A DNA stretch of 64,000 nucleotides, taken from Bradyrhizobium sp. ORS 285 (GTDB lineage Bacteria; Pseudomonadota; Alphaproteobacteria; Rhizobiales; Xanthobacteraceae). The translations under genes were made by a program, and so were the position numbers. The DNA is taken from assembly GCF_900176205.1 (NCBI RefSeq), contig NZ_LT859959.1:3121001-3185000 (forward strand). Direction: 5' to 3'. Shown in pieces: positions 10,901-18,813 of the stretch (position 1 is its first letter; each line of letters begins with the position of its first letter). Under the pieces are notes generated by a model that was given only the letters and a program-made list of their open reading frames with translations, did no database searches and was not told the origin of the DNA.

Positions 10901-11533
10901 TCGGGACTGGCGGCGCGCATCGAGCTGCCATTGCCCCCGCTGTCGTTCGGCGCCTTCTCAGTGACGGGCTTGCGCTTCTCGGCCTCCTTCGAGCTGCTGA
11001 TGATCAAGGGCAGCGGCGGACGGCGCGGCGACTTCGCGCTGGGCACCACGCTGGCGCTGGGCCGCAAGAGCGAGCCCTTCGTGCTGCGCGTGTGGATCCT
11101 GGTTGGTGGCGGCTGGCTCGAGACCAGCGCGAGGTACTTCCCGTCTTCAGGCAGGCTTCTCAGCCATGTGTCGGTGGGACTGACGGCCGGCCTCGGACTG
11201 GATTTCGCCTTCGGTCCGTGTCGCGGTTTCGTCTATGTGATGGTGGGAGCCTATGTCGAGTTCGACAGCGGCGGCGGCTCGAGTTTTTCCATTGCGGTCA
11301 TCTTCCTGGTGCGCGGCGGCATCGTCATCCTCGGCCGCTTCAACATCGGCCTCTATCTGCTGCTCGAGCTCATCTATCAGAATGACGGCTCGGTGATCGG
11401 ACGCGGAACGATCGAGGTCAGCTTCAAGATCTGCTGGTGCTGCGAGATCAAGGTTCGCCAGGGCGTGACCTATTATTTGAAGAAGGGCAGCGGCGCCACG
11501 CAGTCTGGACAACATCTCGATCATTTCGCCTGA
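4925..11533 (+). CDS. Giant protein of unknown function (2202 aa), helical middle and beta-rich C-terminus
   Basis: The start at 4925 has a strong GGGAGGT site just upstream and is preferred over the ATG at 4856. I do not recognise the family. Residues 1 to about 1200 look globular and mixed alpha/beta. Residues about 1240 to 1740 are almost entirely Ala/Leu/Glu/Arg-rich helix with heptad-like spacing, suggesting a long coiled coil or helical bundle. The last 460 residues turn beta-rich, and about 2010 to 2160 are alternating hydrophobic strands with glycine turns, ending in a Cys cluster (CWCCEIK). No N-terminal signal or clear transmembrane helix is seen. A 238-bp gap separates it from the protease gene, so it may have its own promoter. 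The other giant gene follows after 12 bp, so the two are probably co-transcribed. Confidence 0.9.
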   Translation: MAKLAARFLKVQGEHLVEVTRLLVDDGGHTVFRPAIALPFSFAVVELFDGSEDRRRLRMRGMNGLLYRGDGGGLEMQLDVPFPAVVFKDIPPSKTDIGPDFACMIGMRFAPALFGADGSLRIDHYHLEYRTWKPGGGAGDAPPHDEAHYQDAAGNPKPISLKQLTERAAERSVELNIFGTNADVDLTSGDYPLLADLFRNGGRIEFEDRSAIPPQDSPDFKFDKPRAVGVKPIGIRATAQDAASTSCSIAAVVDIGPKAAAVDQADLRFDDCLLATGTSVRDRISIELIQDGANDGLLGVGVSRDPNRYCWYVRARPVPATIFSTIWNERIAKPYLDALRITDDARDLSFVPLLENIGPVTPGGTLPAFDLAFDLVQQRQDRKASRLSSPVLIGFRPHDAERSEFAADAIFPGLINHDGNMVRRRLKVTIERQPLNESFEWFDIAQRKPGSQPTIVVTLETAEGLTSGLIGGKVRLGALDLDVPHAASGEQGQIRIRYNVTFDPADPTRGGMLGAEKDPKGVAGRARLPRRGEALPRVAARIDRFDLHGALPGSQDPIPDAGRAFDAVLDELARAPAQAIGSTDPRQRQIQREKQIAADLQREAAVVLIDDAPATPADTPFFLHGEEVTRTNRNRQLSLTLHRRATKTRTEAYRTIVIDREPMTVALIDVPAFELDSEDVAENDGEIANWQTSELAGSYWDIARISDGFDLFLPPQATGEAAEKGHPWPTISPRGSEQTIDFRLGTAARLRLRSSYFKQRYAEAPWNLRRILGYAGQRAPGAGLDSARFEFLYGLASRLTAPSLRLAELGSRIGGVRDPLPARPRGITRSLLDGTETQAGPSLQPLVEAELYDRFRDVSASFTKAWNTRVGVFEAYRDGHDEPLSVEDQSPDKVAFVLRVPGAEASPADLDPEPWNPDSGSTKLKGGATWGFESKNIHAEVIARPSSTRGQIINPSFSALGGSGFVRAFFANGKTRIVSDTSFGRTHSYAVERIGRIARHWNVAKHVIVYERTVLPPDQFAAQQAGQHLGRPVLRKVREYVDILEPERRFPEAGANLKKRALYEACVFRTLRIPVDSRWGHDVPDGWVVPLWHEGEDPDIYPKPDIRLHCTGAHTDAAAAIAARSAKPQQFVFFTSTRPEDGDNPNLWPAREGVDFDNRPPPAPAGTPGLDSGDPDAPAADDIMHDPLHEGGTFDIDSDGAAANLVATRSSGEPIAAVLQTITVSRGQPTGVSGGAAGQALALRQELERILAEARGLDAMLDGVLSQSRGVLGNLLRVVNKTRPEIEAALNVEIDRLGAIKPVIHREAAKVRDAINAAVARAKANLAAARSGWTDAADVVEARLKRDIENALLSRLDGLEKELEAVVARVDEFLASDAPAQTAEVLARRIEETLAPVRLTIFSALNVVGEALARLDRSIATFRVEIAAARDLVEQEGAVLNSRIGALATPSDFHSLVTLYESYHAKALTSLDAVDKVARRGLPREIKDRKLFAAGAKTLLTVLADLRTSIVQLHDVALGEVARSSASIETAKAVINRAVGDTVAQLSGTASAMQALTDAAAGLTADAESALANFRSGLQADYDGTMDRIHEICRKTASGVGAIKDDVRKALRDFATRAGNLKTRVHQAADQVLKAIAGLLDEVGVAIGVQEQKLDAALDEAATAARTTIGTLEATLVAAVDDVIARLKGQAGNLAGAIANASDRIKQGAADLAQGLRDKVPPDLADDVRVLEEGYKRLSNAPSFQNPSETLALIRAAGSAPILPNLKFNRERIAYFFDDAREAVQSSPVVGLMNRMGDDLKALGIRVPTNEFLDRLIPKGMENYDFGKLFPDLGGLKLDGLFKNVRLPSLNDNVKVTHGFDKASLTAWAKAEARAPFPSRSEVFEIGPLKLSVVGARFDALADLAVGLDGITRRTTKGEVVGDWELAFSGTPLVTLEQTRVFFENGQGLNVDIDPTRVRLDKAIKFLSDLIKSFSEPNSGFFIEMLEDGGAPSGLAARIELPLPPLSFGAFSVTGLRFSASFELLMIKGSGGRRGDFALGTTLALGRKSEPFVLRVWILVGGGWLETSARYFPSSGRLLSHVSVGLTAGLGLDFAFGPCRGFVYVMVGAYVEFDSGGGSSFSIAVIFLVRGGIVILGRFNIGLYLLLELIYQNDGSVIGRGTIEVSFKICWCCEIKVRQGVTYYLKKGSGATQSGQHLDHFA

Positions 11534-11545
11534 CCGGAGCGTGCC

Positions 11546-14500
11546 ATGAAATTCGTACTGTTTTGCGATGTCTTGCGCGCGCCGGGCGAACGGGCCCGGC
11601 CGACCATCGGGCTCAGGCTGTCGGGTGCCGCGGTCAAGCCGTCGGCGGGCGAGTCCGACAGCGACTTCAATGCCAGGCTCCAGGCGCTGTTCGACGGCGT
11701 GCGGGGCAGGGATGTGCCGAAGCCGGGCGAAGCCGGGTTCGAACATTATCTCGATGATCTCGCGCGCGGTGCCGGACCGTTGTTTCCATGGCTCGGCGGC
11801 CGATTGGATTTCTCGCTTCTATGGGCCAGCGCGCCGGCGCGCCAGACGCCGCAGCCGGGCGCGATCGACCCGACCGGGTTTGGGGTCACGCCGATTGCGC
11901 TTCCGGCCGATGGCAATCCGGCGCACAACGCCAACTTCGAACTCTCCGACGCCAGCCTGAATGCGCTGCTCTACACCGCGCTCAAGGACCTCGCCTCGGA
12001 CACCGCGCCCACGCACACGGATCACTACCATCACGTCGAACCATTCAAGCTGATCGGCTGGAACGAGGGGCAGGGCGGTCGTCAAGAGATCGAGGAGATC
12101 GGCGATACAGGCGCCAACTTTCGCTATGAAGCTTTCTTTGCAGGGCTGGCGTCGCTGCCGGCTCCGCTTCCACATGGACGGCTCAATCTCGTCCGCTTCG
12201 TCAGGCTGGATACGATCAAGCCGGCCCCGGCGGGGCAGACCACGCTACTGATCGCAGCGCCGCGTTTCCAGCCGCGGGCCGCAACGAGCGTGCTCGAGCC
12301 CGCATTCGGAGATCAGGCCCATCCCACCGTCCAATGGAATCTCGTCGGTCCCAATCTGGTGGCCAGCATTCCGTACATGACTCCCTTCGGCGGTCACGAG
12401 ATCGAAGTCCTCTGCCGTGCGCTCGATCTTGGCGAGGACCTGACCCGCAACGCCAGCTTCCTCGATCGTGAGACGCTGTGGGTCAAGCGAAGCCACACGC
12501 GTGGTGTGAGCGACAGTCGCGACGGCATCGGCTTCGAGGACTGGCTGGCCCGGCTGCCGGAACAGCTCGCTGATGTCTTCGACCTGCCGCGGCTGGTGCT
12601 GCAAGCGGTCGAAGATGACGCGACGTCGCCCGGCACGCCGTTGACGGCCGCGCTCTCCATGCCTTCTCGTCCGGACGGTGCGATGCGGCTGGCCGAAGCC
12701 GTGTTGATGGCGTTGCGCGACACGGTGGGACCAGGTTGTGTCGCCACTGCGTCCGCCGTCCTGACGGGCCCGAACGGCTCGCCCGCGCACCTTGCGATTC
12801 TGGAGCGTGTGAACAGGATCATCGTCGAAAGTCGCCCGGGGTCGGAGCTGAATGCGCAGGAGCTGCGGGCGCTCGCTGACGGTGTCGAGCGCGACGACCG
12901 GGCATTTCGCAATGCGTTTCGCAACGGAGCTGGTGACCCGCAGCGTGCGGTCTGGCTTGGCCGGCTGGCGAAAATCGCTGGCGCCAATCTGAATCTGCCC
13001 GCGGGGGCAGGCTTCCTCACGGAGCTGGCGGCTCGCGTCGCCGTCGGCCCGGATGCGAAAGGGGCGTTCGATCCTTCGCCGCTCCGCCGCGCGGTCGACG
13101 AGCTGACCACGCCAGCCGCGGCCGCTGCGCTGCAGATTGAAATCTGGCGGCACTCGGCGCCGGCCGATGCGCGTCACGGCGCCTGGCTCTCGGCCGCGGA
13201 AGCGGCATTCCCGGTGCTGTTCGATCGCGGCTTCCGTCTCGTCGAGATCCTGAAGAAGGCGAACATCGATCTGGCCTGGGCGGCGCCCGACGGCATCTGG
13301 AAGAAGGCGAGTGACCCTGACATCCGCGACACGGAGGCCCTGGCCGGCTCGGAGCGCCATCGCGGCAACATTCGTGAAGCCATCACGAGCTATTTGTATG
13401 GAACGCTGTGCGAAAGCGACGGCAGCCCGACGACGCTCGAGTGGATCTATCAGGACGATCACGGCCGCATCGGGCGGCTGCCCGCTTCCGCGCGCGGCGT
13501 GCTCGCGGACGCCGTCGATACTGCGGCCCGTGTGCGGATGCAGGGCTGGTTCAAGCAGCCGGACAAGGAGGGTACCGATACCCTTCTCACGGGGGACCTC
13601 GCGCCTGACGCGCATGGCGTGATGCTACAGATCGACCGGCTCGTTGTCGCGGCCGGAGACACACCGGACTTCAACGAGGATCTGGCCGGCTATGGACTGC
13701 TGATGCGACGGAGCAGACCGGCCGACGCCTGGCGCTGTCTCACAGCCTGCTTCGCCGAGCTTGCCCCGGATTCCGATATGCCGGTGCCGGCCACCTTCGT
13801 GTCGGCGCCCCGCGCGGTGATGGGAGCGCTGCCGGTGTCCTATACGAGCCGGATGCCGCAGGTCATCGTGACCTACGACAACCGGCCGATCGTTGGCGAC
13901 GGCCAGGCCGATATTCAGACCGAAGGGCAAACAGAGGATGATCCGCAGCCGCGCATCGCCCGTCTGGTCCAACCGCGCGTGCAGGACAATCCGCCGGCCG
14001 AAACCCTGCTGCCGTTCCTGGCCTATGGCGCCACCTTCGACGTCGCTCCGTTCGGCATCTCCAACCAGGGAGCCTTCCCGGTCGAGATCAGACGCGATGA
14101 CTTCCCGGCTTTGCTCGATCCGGCAAAGCTGACGGACGATCTGTTTGCGGCCAATGCCGACATCGTGCGCCGTTTCTCCTATCTGCGCCGAACCGGCATC
14201 GGATCGCTGCGGGTCGCACCGGCGTTCGCGCCCGCCCAGCGGGCCGGCGCGTTGTTTCATCCGATGGTGCCTCCCCGCGAGACCAGGCTGGTCGCCGACG
14301 AAATCCTGGTGCCGCCGCAGGCGATCGAGCCGTGGGCGCCCTCCGGAGCTGTGCGTGCCTTGAAGATGAAGACTGCATTGCTGCTCAGCGACGCCAATGG
14401 CGATGCGCTGGTGGTCAAGCCGGACAATGCTTGCGGTGAATTGCGGCTGCGCGTCGAAGCACCCGTGACGACGCTCGAGGATTTCGACCGCTGGATCGCC

Positions 14501-17371
14501 TTCGACGAGACGGTGCTATCCGACGCTGACAAGACGGCGCTGCGGCAGTTTCGCAAGGCGCTGCGCACGTTCCATTTCGAGCAGACCGCGGCGCTGCACG
14601 ACCGCGAGTTAGCCTTGCGCAAAGCCGTCGACACGCGCGATGGCGCCGCCGAGGCGCGTTTGCGCGCCGAGGTGGACGCGATCAAGGCGACGCTCGATCT
14701 GCAGGACCCGTCGGTCGGCGTCCTGGCCGTCTCGGTCACGCGGGTGCGGCGCGACGGCGCGCTTGCTCCCGATGCCGTTGGCCGTCACACGCCGGAACTG
14801 TTCGCGTGGCGATGGACATGGAAGCCGGACCTGGACCCGACACGTCCGTTCGCCACGGCGCGGCCACCGATCGATGTCATATGCAAGGTGAGCAAGGACA
14901 GGACCAAGCCGCTGTTCGATGCGGCAACGAAGACGGTCTGGAGCACCCCGGGCGACGTCGTCATCGTGCGGCTGTTCGCCGGTGTCGACGATGCGCTGTT
15001 CGTCGAGAATGTTGCGCCGGCCGGCCGGCGCCGGTTCGACGATTGCGTCCGCCGCGTCTCGCTCGGAGCAGGTGACAAGGACGCCGTCGTGACCGCAGCC
15101 GATGGCACGCACTATCGCCTGTTTTCGACCTATGCGTTCGCGGTAGAAGCTGCCTCGCCCGGACTGCCGGCTGACATCGAGATTGCCGCAGCCGTCAGCG
15201 GAAGCATCGTCGATGGCGGGTCGGGCGCCGCGGACGAAAGTCCTGGCGATATTCGTCTCCATTTCCGGCGCACGCCGTCAGTGGCTTCTGATGCGATCGG
15301 CAGCCTCACCGTCGGTTCGCAGGCCTGGCGATGGACGGGCCGTCCCCTGTCGCCATTCCCGTTCGACAAGACCGGGAGCCTCAACGTCTTCCCGGTCCAG
15401 GATCCGCAAGATCCTCTGTCCGTTTCGCCGCCATCGGCGGCGGAGTCGGCGCTGCTGTGGGACATGGAAGGCTTCGCCGAGCGCCTCGACGAGACACTCG
15501 ACGACGAGATGGCACCGCTGCCGTTGAGCGAGCAGATCGATTTGAACGCGACGCCGCCGGCAAGCACAGCCCGCGCAACACGGATCGCGTTGCGCACTCC
15601 GAACCGCAGCGAGGTTGCGCGCTACATGCGTTTTCGCGTCACTGCCGTGAACCGATATGCGTCCGCCTATCAGGCCGCTCGCCAGAAGAACGTCGGCACA
15701 TGCGCAGCGCGATGGACAAGCGTGAGCGGCAAATGGGAGACGCCCTGGTTTCGTATCGTCCGGCCCGCAGCAATCCCTGATGTGATTCCGAAGCCCGGAC
15801 TCCGTGCCCTGATTCCGCTGACGCGCGCTCTGCGGGACGGCGAGGTCTCGCCGGTGGCCGGGGTCCTCGCGGTGGTCGATGGGGCCTGGTTCGAACACGC
15901 CGGTCCTGCCGAGTGGCTGCTTGCCGGAGTCGAGACGGCCTACCGCAAGACGTCGATCATCCCGGGATCTCCGGCCGGAGCCGTGGCCGCGGAGATCGGG
16001 CCCGACCCGCTAGTCCGGACCTATGGCCTGGGCCAGGCGCCGCGACAAACACCGACGAGCGCGGCAGAGCTTCGCTCGGCGGTTCCGCTCGCCGTGACCG
16101 GACCGCTCGGGCATTCCTTCGATTCAGGGACGGCGACCGGACTGTTTCTCAACAGCTCCTTCATCGTGCCGGCGCCGGCGCTGGCGGCCGATGATCCGGC
16201 GGCATGGTGGATGGGAAAGCTTGCGTTCCGCCGTCTCATCCTGGCCGAAGGCACGCGCGGCTACCGGCATACGAGCAAGGACCAAAAAAAGCCATCCAAC
16301 ACGGTGCAGATCGGCGCGACGGTCCATTCCATCGCGGCGACGACAACGCCTGCCTCCCTGAAGCTCCGGGCGACGGGCAAGTTGTCCTGGGGCGCGCTCA
16401 CTGCCGATGCGACCACCGCGATCGAGGCCAGCCGTACCGGTCCCGGCTGGAGCATCACCGTCGAGAATTCGACGCCTCACGCCAAGGACCGCTTCGACAT
16501 CACCACAGCGGGCATGGATCTGCGGCTCATCGCCGTGCGCCGGGTTGCCCGCATTCCCGCCGGACCGGAGCAATATGTCTGGTACGAACTGCTGCTCCTG
16601 GTGAAGCCCCGTAACCGGCCGTGGCAACTCGCGTGGCAGACACAATGGTTCAACGACATGAAGCTGGCGCAGGCCGGTGACCCCGCCAAAGCCGAACTCG
16701 CCTTCGCTTTCGTCACCGAGGCCCGCACCAACGTGACCTGCGACGACCCGCTGATCACGACGATCCCGCAGGTGTCGGATGCCACCGAGGGACGATGGAC
16801 GCAATTTCTGCCCAACATGCAAACACTCGCGCGATCTGCCAAGGTCGACCTCGGCGCGCTTGCGTTGTCGGTCGATTCACGCGCGAACGAGCGGCTCCGC
16901 CTGACGGCCGGGGGGCAGCCCTTCGCCTGGCTCCCGACCAATGCCCTGAAGACCAAGCGGGGACAAGACGACCAGGGACTCTTCAATCTGCTGCTGGTGA
17001 CCAAGCGAATAACCAGCGTCTCCGACAGCAACGAAGAGGCTTATGTCGGCCTGTATCACTCGGCCGCTGGGTATGATCCGGCCGAGCAGGCTGTCGTGCT
17101 GACCTGGTTCGATCGTGGCCCACCGCGTGCGCTCACCGGCAAGCCCGATCTGATCGGCCGCATACTGACCGTCCGCGCCGGAAGCCCCTCAGTGTCCGAT
17201 GCGCAGATTGCGGAATGGCAGAACGATCCCTGGAAGGCGTTCTTTCCTCATGAGAGGAGCCTGGAGCAAGCCGATCCGGCAATGGTGTTCGGCGAAACCA
17301 GGCCTCCCGACGCCTCCGCCCAGATCGTGGAGATCTACTCCCCCATCATTTCACGAGACATCTCAAGCTGA
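11546..17371 (+). CDS. Second giant protein of unknown function (1941 aa)
   Basis: The start at 11546 follows the upstream giant gene by 12 bp, with GGAG at a normal distance. The family is not recognised. The protein has no signal peptide and no membrane segment. It is mostly mixed alpha/beta with many Pro/Asp-rich loops, plus a short charged helical stretch at about residues 993 to 1053. A small motif DHYHxxE at residue 159 resembles DHYHxE at residue 123 of the preceding giant protein; this is too short to prove homology but may mark a related N-terminal module. Codon use looks like its neighbours and the frame is uninterrupted over 5.8 kb, so it is under selection and not decaying. A structural or scaffold role is a guess from size and pairing only. 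Confidence 0.9.
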   Translation: MKFVLFCDVLRAPGERARPTIGLRLSGAAVKPSAGESDSDFNARLQALFDGVRGRDVPKPGEAGFEHYLDDLARGAGPLFPWLGGRLDFSLLWASAPARQTPQPGAIDPTGFGVTPIALPADGNPAHNANFELSDASLNALLYTALKDLASDTAPTHTDHYHHVEPFKLIGWNEGQGGRQEIEEIGDTGANFRYEAFFAGLASLPAPLPHGRLNLVRFVRLDTIKPAPAGQTTLLIAAPRFQPRAATSVLEPAFGDQAHPTVQWNLVGPNLVASIPYMTPFGGHEIEVLCRALDLGEDLTRNASFLDRETLWVKRSHTRGVSDSRDGIGFEDWLARLPEQLADVFDLPRLVLQAVEDDATSPGTPLTAALSMPSRPDGAMRLAEAVLMALRDTVGPGCVATASAVLTGPNGSPAHLAILERVNRIIVESRPGSELNAQELRALADGVERDDRAFRNAFRNGAGDPQRAVWLGRLAKIAGANLNLPAGAGFLTELAARVAVGPDAKGAFDPSPLRRAVDELTTPAAAAALQIEIWRHSAPADARHGAWLSAAEAAFPVLFDRGFRLVEILKKANIDLAWAAPDGIWKKASDPDIRDTEALAGSERHRGNIREAITSYLYGTLCESDGSPTTLEWIYQDDHGRIGRLPASARGVLADAVDTAARVRMQGWFKQPDKEGTDTLLTGDLAPDAHGVMLQIDRLVVAAGDTPDFNEDLAGYGLLMRRSRPADAWRCLTACFAELAPDSDMPVPATFVSAPRAVMGALPVSYTSRMPQVIVTYDNRPIVGDGQADIQTEGQTEDDPQPRIARLVQPRVQDNPPAETLLPFLAYGATFDVAPFGISNQGAFPVEIRRDDFPALLDPAKLTDDLFAANADIVRRFSYLRRTGIGSLRVAPAFAPAQRAGALFHPMVPPRETRLVADEILVPPQAIEPWAPSGAVRALKMKTALLLSDANGDALVVKPDNACGELRLRVEAPVTTLEDFDRWIAFDETVLSDADKTALRQFRKALRTFHFEQTAALHDRELALRKAVDTRDGAAEARLRAEVDAIKATLDLQDPSVGVLAVSVTRVRRDGALAPDAVGRHTPELFAWRWTWKPDLDPTRPFATARPPIDVICKVSKDRTKPLFDAATKTVWSTPGDVVIVRLFAGVDDALFVENVAPAGRRRFDDCVRRVSLGAGDKDAVVTAADGTHYRLFSTYAFAVEAASPGLPADIEIAAAVSGSIVDGGSGAADESPGDIRLHFRRTPSVASDAIGSLTVGSQAWRWTGRPLSPFPFDKTGSLNVFPVQDPQDPLSVSPPSAAESALLWDMEGFAERLDETLDDEMAPLPLSEQIDLNATPPASTARATRIALRTPNRSEVARYMRFRVTAVNRYASAYQAARQKNVGTCAARWTSVSGKWETPWFRIVRPAAIPDVIPKPGLRALIPLTRALRDGEVSPVAGVLAVVDGAWFEHAGPAEWLLAGVETAYRKTSIIPGSPAGAVAAEIGPDPLVRTYGLGQAPRQTPTSAAELRSAVPLAVTGPLGHSFDSGTATGLFLNSSFIVPAPALAADDPAAWWMGKLAFRRLILAEGTRGYRHTSKDQKKPSNTVQIGATVHSIAATTTPASLKLRATGKLSWGALTADATTAIEASRTGPGWSITVENSTPHAKDRFDITTAGMDLRLIAVRRVARIPAGPEQYVWYELLLLVKPRNRPWQLAWQTQWFNDMKLAQAGDPAKAELAFAFVTEARTNVTCDDPLITTIPQVSDATEGRWTQFLPNMQTLARSAKVDLGALALSVDSRANERLRLTAGGQPFAWLPTNALKTKRGQDDQGLFNLLLVTKRITSVSDSNEEAYVGLYHSAAGYDPAEQAVVLTWFDRGPPRALTGKPDLIGRILTVRAGSPSVSDAQIAEWQNDPWKAFFPHERSLEQADPAMVFGETRPPDASAQIVEIYSPIISRDISS

Positions 17372-17515
17372 ACCTGATGCAACGAGCAGCCTCGCCTGGC
17401 TCTGCGCGGCCGCAATATTCTCTCGATAGATATTCAGAAGTTCAAATATTCGTATATAAAGCCTTCTGTGTCAGCCACGGCATCGGGCCGCGTGCGAGCA
17501 AGGAGGACGGGCGTC

Positions 17516-17699
17516 ATGACGATGATCACCGACGTCGATCGTCGGCGCGATCCTCTATGCGCTGAGCTTCGATTGGGTGAAAGCCCACATTCTCAACGTC
17601 TGCGCGGCGCTCCGCAAGGTACGGCTGCCCGACGTCACCGGCCTTCCGGATGCGGTCTGGTTCGCCGCGCTTGTGATCGGCGCAGGCTTCTTCTTCTAG
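17516..17699 (+). pseudogene. Decayed small membrane protein gene (frameshift plus in-frame stop)
   Basis: An AGGAGG site at about 17500 precedes an ATG at 17516 that reads MTMITDVD and then goes out of frame. From 17538 another frame reads a convincing membrane-protein sequence (AILYALSFDWVKAHIL, then a short polar loop with LPDVTGLPDAVWF and a second hydrophobic run) up to a TAG at 17697. Changing that TAG to TGG would extend it as FFFWVEA. One frameshift near 17538 and one nonsense change therefore explain the region. The hydrophobic-loop-hydrophobic pattern and the rhodanese next door suggest a sulfur-transport-associated (YeeE/YedE-like) or similar membrane protein, but that family assignment is weak. 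Confidence 0.5.
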
Positions 17700-17790
17700 G
17701 TCGAAGCGTCCGAAACCGAGGCGAAGCGGGCGCGTGGTGAGGCGGCCTTTGCCCGACCGGTTCATCGTCAGCAGTCGAAAGGTTCTTCCA

Positions 17791-18132
17791 ATGCTAGCAG
17801 GATTGTTCAAAAGACTGACGGGGTCGACCAGCGTCCCGGCGATTGCGCATGACGAGCTGGTCAAGGCGCATCAACAGCGCAGCTGCGTCATCGTCGACGT
17901 CCGCGAGCCCCACGAGTTCAAGGGCGGTCATATCCCAGGCGCTATCAACCATCCACTCTCGCGTTTCGATCCGGAGCGCCTCGTGCGCGACAAGCCGGTG
18001 ATCCTGATTTGCCAGGCCGGCGGTCGCTCGGCCACCGCATTGCGCCGGGCGCTGGCGGCGGGACGGCAGGACATCCGCCACTATGCGGGCGGCATGAATG
18101 GCTGGCGCGCGCGCGGCGGTCCGGTCGCCTAG
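17791..18132 (+). CDS. Rhodanese-like domain protein
   Basis: 113 residues, a single rhodanese domain. The features are VDVREPHEF, GGHIPGAINHPLS and the active-site loop ICQAGGRS with the catalytic Cys, followed by YAGGMNGW near the end. Rhodaneses carry sulfur as a persulfide on this Cys. The start at 17791 (MLAGLFKRL) is chosen over the upstream in-frame ATG at 17734 because it gives a normal-length domain with an AAAGG-like site before it. There is no signal peptide, so it is cytoplasmic, perhaps membrane-associated through its short hydrophobic N-terminus. It converges on the DsbA-like gene and follows the decayed membrane gene, with which it may once have formed a unit. Confidence 0.9.
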   Translation: MLAGLFKRLTGSTSVPAIAHDELVKAHQQRSCVIVDVREPHEFKGGHIPGAINHPLSRFDPERLVRDKPVILICQAGGRSATALRRALAAGRQDIRHYAGGMNGWRARGGPVA

Positions 18133-18189
18133 GCGGCCGGTCGGATTGCGGCTGAACCGAACCACCGACATATCTTTCGATAATAGTCG

Positions 18190-18813
18190 TCACTTCCGCG
18201 CATCCGCGATCGCCTGCTTGAATGCCTGGGCGTTCGGCGCACCGGGGACGCGGAAACGGCCGATGATGAAGGCCGGCGTGCCCTGGAAGCCGAGGCCCAC
18301 GGCCTGCTCGTGATTGCGGGCAAGGAGGGCGTTGATCTCGTCCTGCTTGGCGGTGAGATCGGCCTTGGCGCGCGCGAGGTCGATCCCGGCGGCGGAGAGC
18401 GCGGCGTCGACCTTGGCTTCGGACAGCTTCTCGTTGAGCGAGATCAGCGCCTCGTGGGCCTCGGCGAACTTGTCCTGGTATTTCGCGGCCAGCGTGAGGC
18501 GCGAGGCATAGATCGAAGGGCCGCCGAAGATCGGCCAGTCCTTGAAGACGAGGCGGACGTGACCGTCGTCGCGCACCACCTTGGCGAGCTCCGGGCTGAT
18601 CTTGCGGCAATATGGACATTGATAGTCGAAATACTCGACGATCGTGATGTCGCCATCGGCATTGCCGAGAACGGGAATGGCGGGATCGCGCAGGATGCGT
18701 GCCTCGCTCAGGATGTCGCCGTCGTCGTCCTCGGCGCGGGCCTGGAGCGGCAGCAGGGCGGCTGCGAGCAGCAGCAGCGTGGCAAGCGATGCAGCAAAGG
18801 TCTTTCTTGTCAT
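18190..18813 (-). CDS. DsbA-like periplasmic thiol:disulfide oxidoreductase (ScsC/Com1-like)
   Basis: 207 residues from the ATG at 18813. The larger open frame upstream on this strand is only an antisense shadow of the DsbD gene. It has a signal peptide (hydrophobic LATLLLLAAALLPL, cut near ARAE), then a thioredoxin fold with the catalytic CPYC in FDYQCPYCRK and the cis-Pro loop FQGTPAF, with the usual alpha-helical insert between. It is expected to act in the periplasm on protein thiols. The start overlaps the stop of the upstream scsB/dsbD-like gene by 4 bp (ATGA), indicating translational coupling, so the DsbD-like protein is probably its electron donor. Confidence 0.9.
   Translation of the reverse strand: MTRKTFAASLATLLLLAAALLPLQARAEDDDGDILSEARILRDPAIPVLGNADGDITIVEYFDYQCPYCRKISPELAKVVRDDGHVRLVFKDWPIFGGPSIYASRLTLAAKYQDKFAEAHEALISLNEKLSEAKVDAALSAAGIDLARAKADLTAKQDEINALLARNHEQAVGLGFQGTPAFIIGRFRVPGAPNAQAFKQAIADARK

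Noticed and set aside
12245..13615. A 456-codon minus-strand frame opposite the second giant gene
   Set aside because: No domain, no RBS and an Arg-rich composition; the plus-strand frame is continuous and longer.
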